Shown: positions 5,626 to 6,063 of the stretch, piece by piece
How the letters are laid out: each line of letters begins with the position of its first letter
Position numbering within the stretch: the stretch's first letter is position 1
Origin: Gammaproteobacteria bacterium
GTDB lineage: Bacteria > Pseudomonadota > Gammaproteobacteria > Arenicellales > UBA868
Direction: 5' to 3'
Length of the DNA: 6,063 nucleotides
Assembly (NCBI GenBank): GCA_003529705.1
Contig: DPVA01000062.1
Location: 1-6,063, forward strand
Made by a program: the position numbers and the translations under genes
Notes under the pieces: generated by a model
The model's input: only the letters and a program-made list of their open reading frames with translations
Told to the model about the DNA's origin: nothing
Database searches by the model: none

Positions 5626-6063
5626 GTGCTTCAGGAATTGCGCAAAAGCCTGATCACGTTAATTATTTTTTGCACCGGTATTATCCCCGTTCTTGGGGCC
5701 CCGGGCCTACCCGGCCCACCCTTGTGGTTTCAGACTGCTCCCGGTAGCGGAGAAACGGCCGTGCAGGCGATGGCTGGCGTGGGTCGTGGCGACCAATTGC
5801 TGCTTTCCGCGGTTAGCATGTCTGGATTCAGTTTGAGTGGATTCTGGGGGAAAGGGCAGGGCTTGCCCTCTCTGTCTCCTACGCTGTCCTTTAGTCAGCG
5901 CGACGTGAGCCTTTTCCATGGGGAACATGCGCAGTCGTCACATTTTACCGGCGCGGCTCTGGATATCGTCAAGGGAGGGTTTCAATTCACCGCGGGCGTC
6001 TCGGAGATAAGCGCGCTGCAAGTGCCGGACCGAGTGAGTTGGTTCACCGGTGCCACGTCGGAG
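5626..6063 (+). CDS. secreted or envelope protein of unknown family, 3' partial
   Basis: A GTG at 5626-5628 opens a frame that stays open to the window edge (146 codons). AAGGA (5613-5617) sits eight bases before it, a well-placed ribosome-binding site. The closest in-frame upstream stop is TGA at 5557-5559, and the first in-frame ATG would discard the leader, so GTG is the best start. The N-terminus (LQELRKSLITLIIFCTGIIP) has a positive segment, a hydrophobic core at about residues 9-23 and a small-residue end, as in a Sec signal peptide. Cysteine 16 follows Phe, so it is not a good lipobox. The mature part begins with a short Gly-Pro-rich stretch (GAPGLPGPP). It continues with Ser/Gly-rich, alternating hydrophobic segments such as SAVSMSGFSLSGFWG and ALDIVKGGFQFTAGVS, which could be beta strands of an outer-membrane barrel or another extracytoplasmic beta protein. 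I do not recognise the family. It is divergent from the exporter operon. Confidence 0.7.
   Translation, partial: MLQELRKSLITLIIFCTGIIPVLGAPGLPGPPLWFQTAPGSGETAVQAMAGVGRGDQLLLSAVSMSGFSLSGFWGKGQGLPSLSPTLSFSQRDVSLFHGEHAQSSHFTGAALDIVKGGFQFTAGVSEISALQVPDRVSWFTGATSE

Noticed and set aside
5707..5928. 73-codon minus-strand frame at the right edge
   Set aside because: It lies opposite the GTG-started secreted-protein gene, which has a ribosome-binding site and a signal peptide. The antisense product is Arg/Gln-rich with no family features.
1..6063. Mobile elements, CRISPR arrays, tRNA or rRNA genes
   Set aside because: I saw no transposase motifs, direct-repeat arrays, terminal inverted repeats, cloverleaf patterns or rRNA-like conserved sequence.

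Overview
The window reads as a gene-dense stretch of a Gram-negative bacterial chromosome, most likely a proteobacterium and perhaps a gammaproteobacterium. That placement is an inference. It rests on moderate GC content, tight gene packing with overlapping starts and stops, an E. coli EamA-like exporter, a GST, and a secreted protein with a standard signal peptide. No marker gene is present to fix the taxonomy. I see no tRNA, rRNA, CRISPR array, insertion sequence or phage gene.

Left part (1-2616), plus strand. The 3' end of a small dimeric alpha/beta-barrel (ABM-like) protein is followed by a roughly 200-base non-coding gap with a weak terminator-like hairpin and a fair sigma70-type promoter. 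Then comes a complete dihydropyrimidinase/hydantoinase (497-1894) with all expected metal ligands. After a 74-base spacer holding a hairpin there is a glutathione S-transferase family protein (1969-2616).

Middle part (2635-5501), minus strand, convergent with the GST. Four genes look like one operon. In transcription order they are an EamA/DMT-family exporter, an Sfp-type 4'-phosphopantetheinyl transferase (PPTase), a CysK-type PLP-dependent cysteine synthase, and a 106-residue ABM-domain protein. The exporter stop and PPTase start share one base. The PPTase and cysK are 28 bases apart. The cysK stop and ABM start overlap as ATGA. E. coli EamA exports cysteine and O-acetylserine, and O-acetylserine is the substrate of CysK, so exporter and synthase may act on the same metabolites. 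How the PPTase and ABM protein fit is unknown; a small metabolite pathway is possible but unproven.

Right part (5502-6063). A divergent intergenic region holds a 12-base inverted repeat close to the exporter start. A GTG-started plus-strand gene with a good Shine-Dalgarno site then encodes an exported protein that runs off the window; I do not recognise its family.

No clearly new system is proven here. The best leads are the four-gene minus-strand operon, the altered active-site residues in its CysK and in the neighbouring GST, and the unrecognised secreted protein at the right edge.
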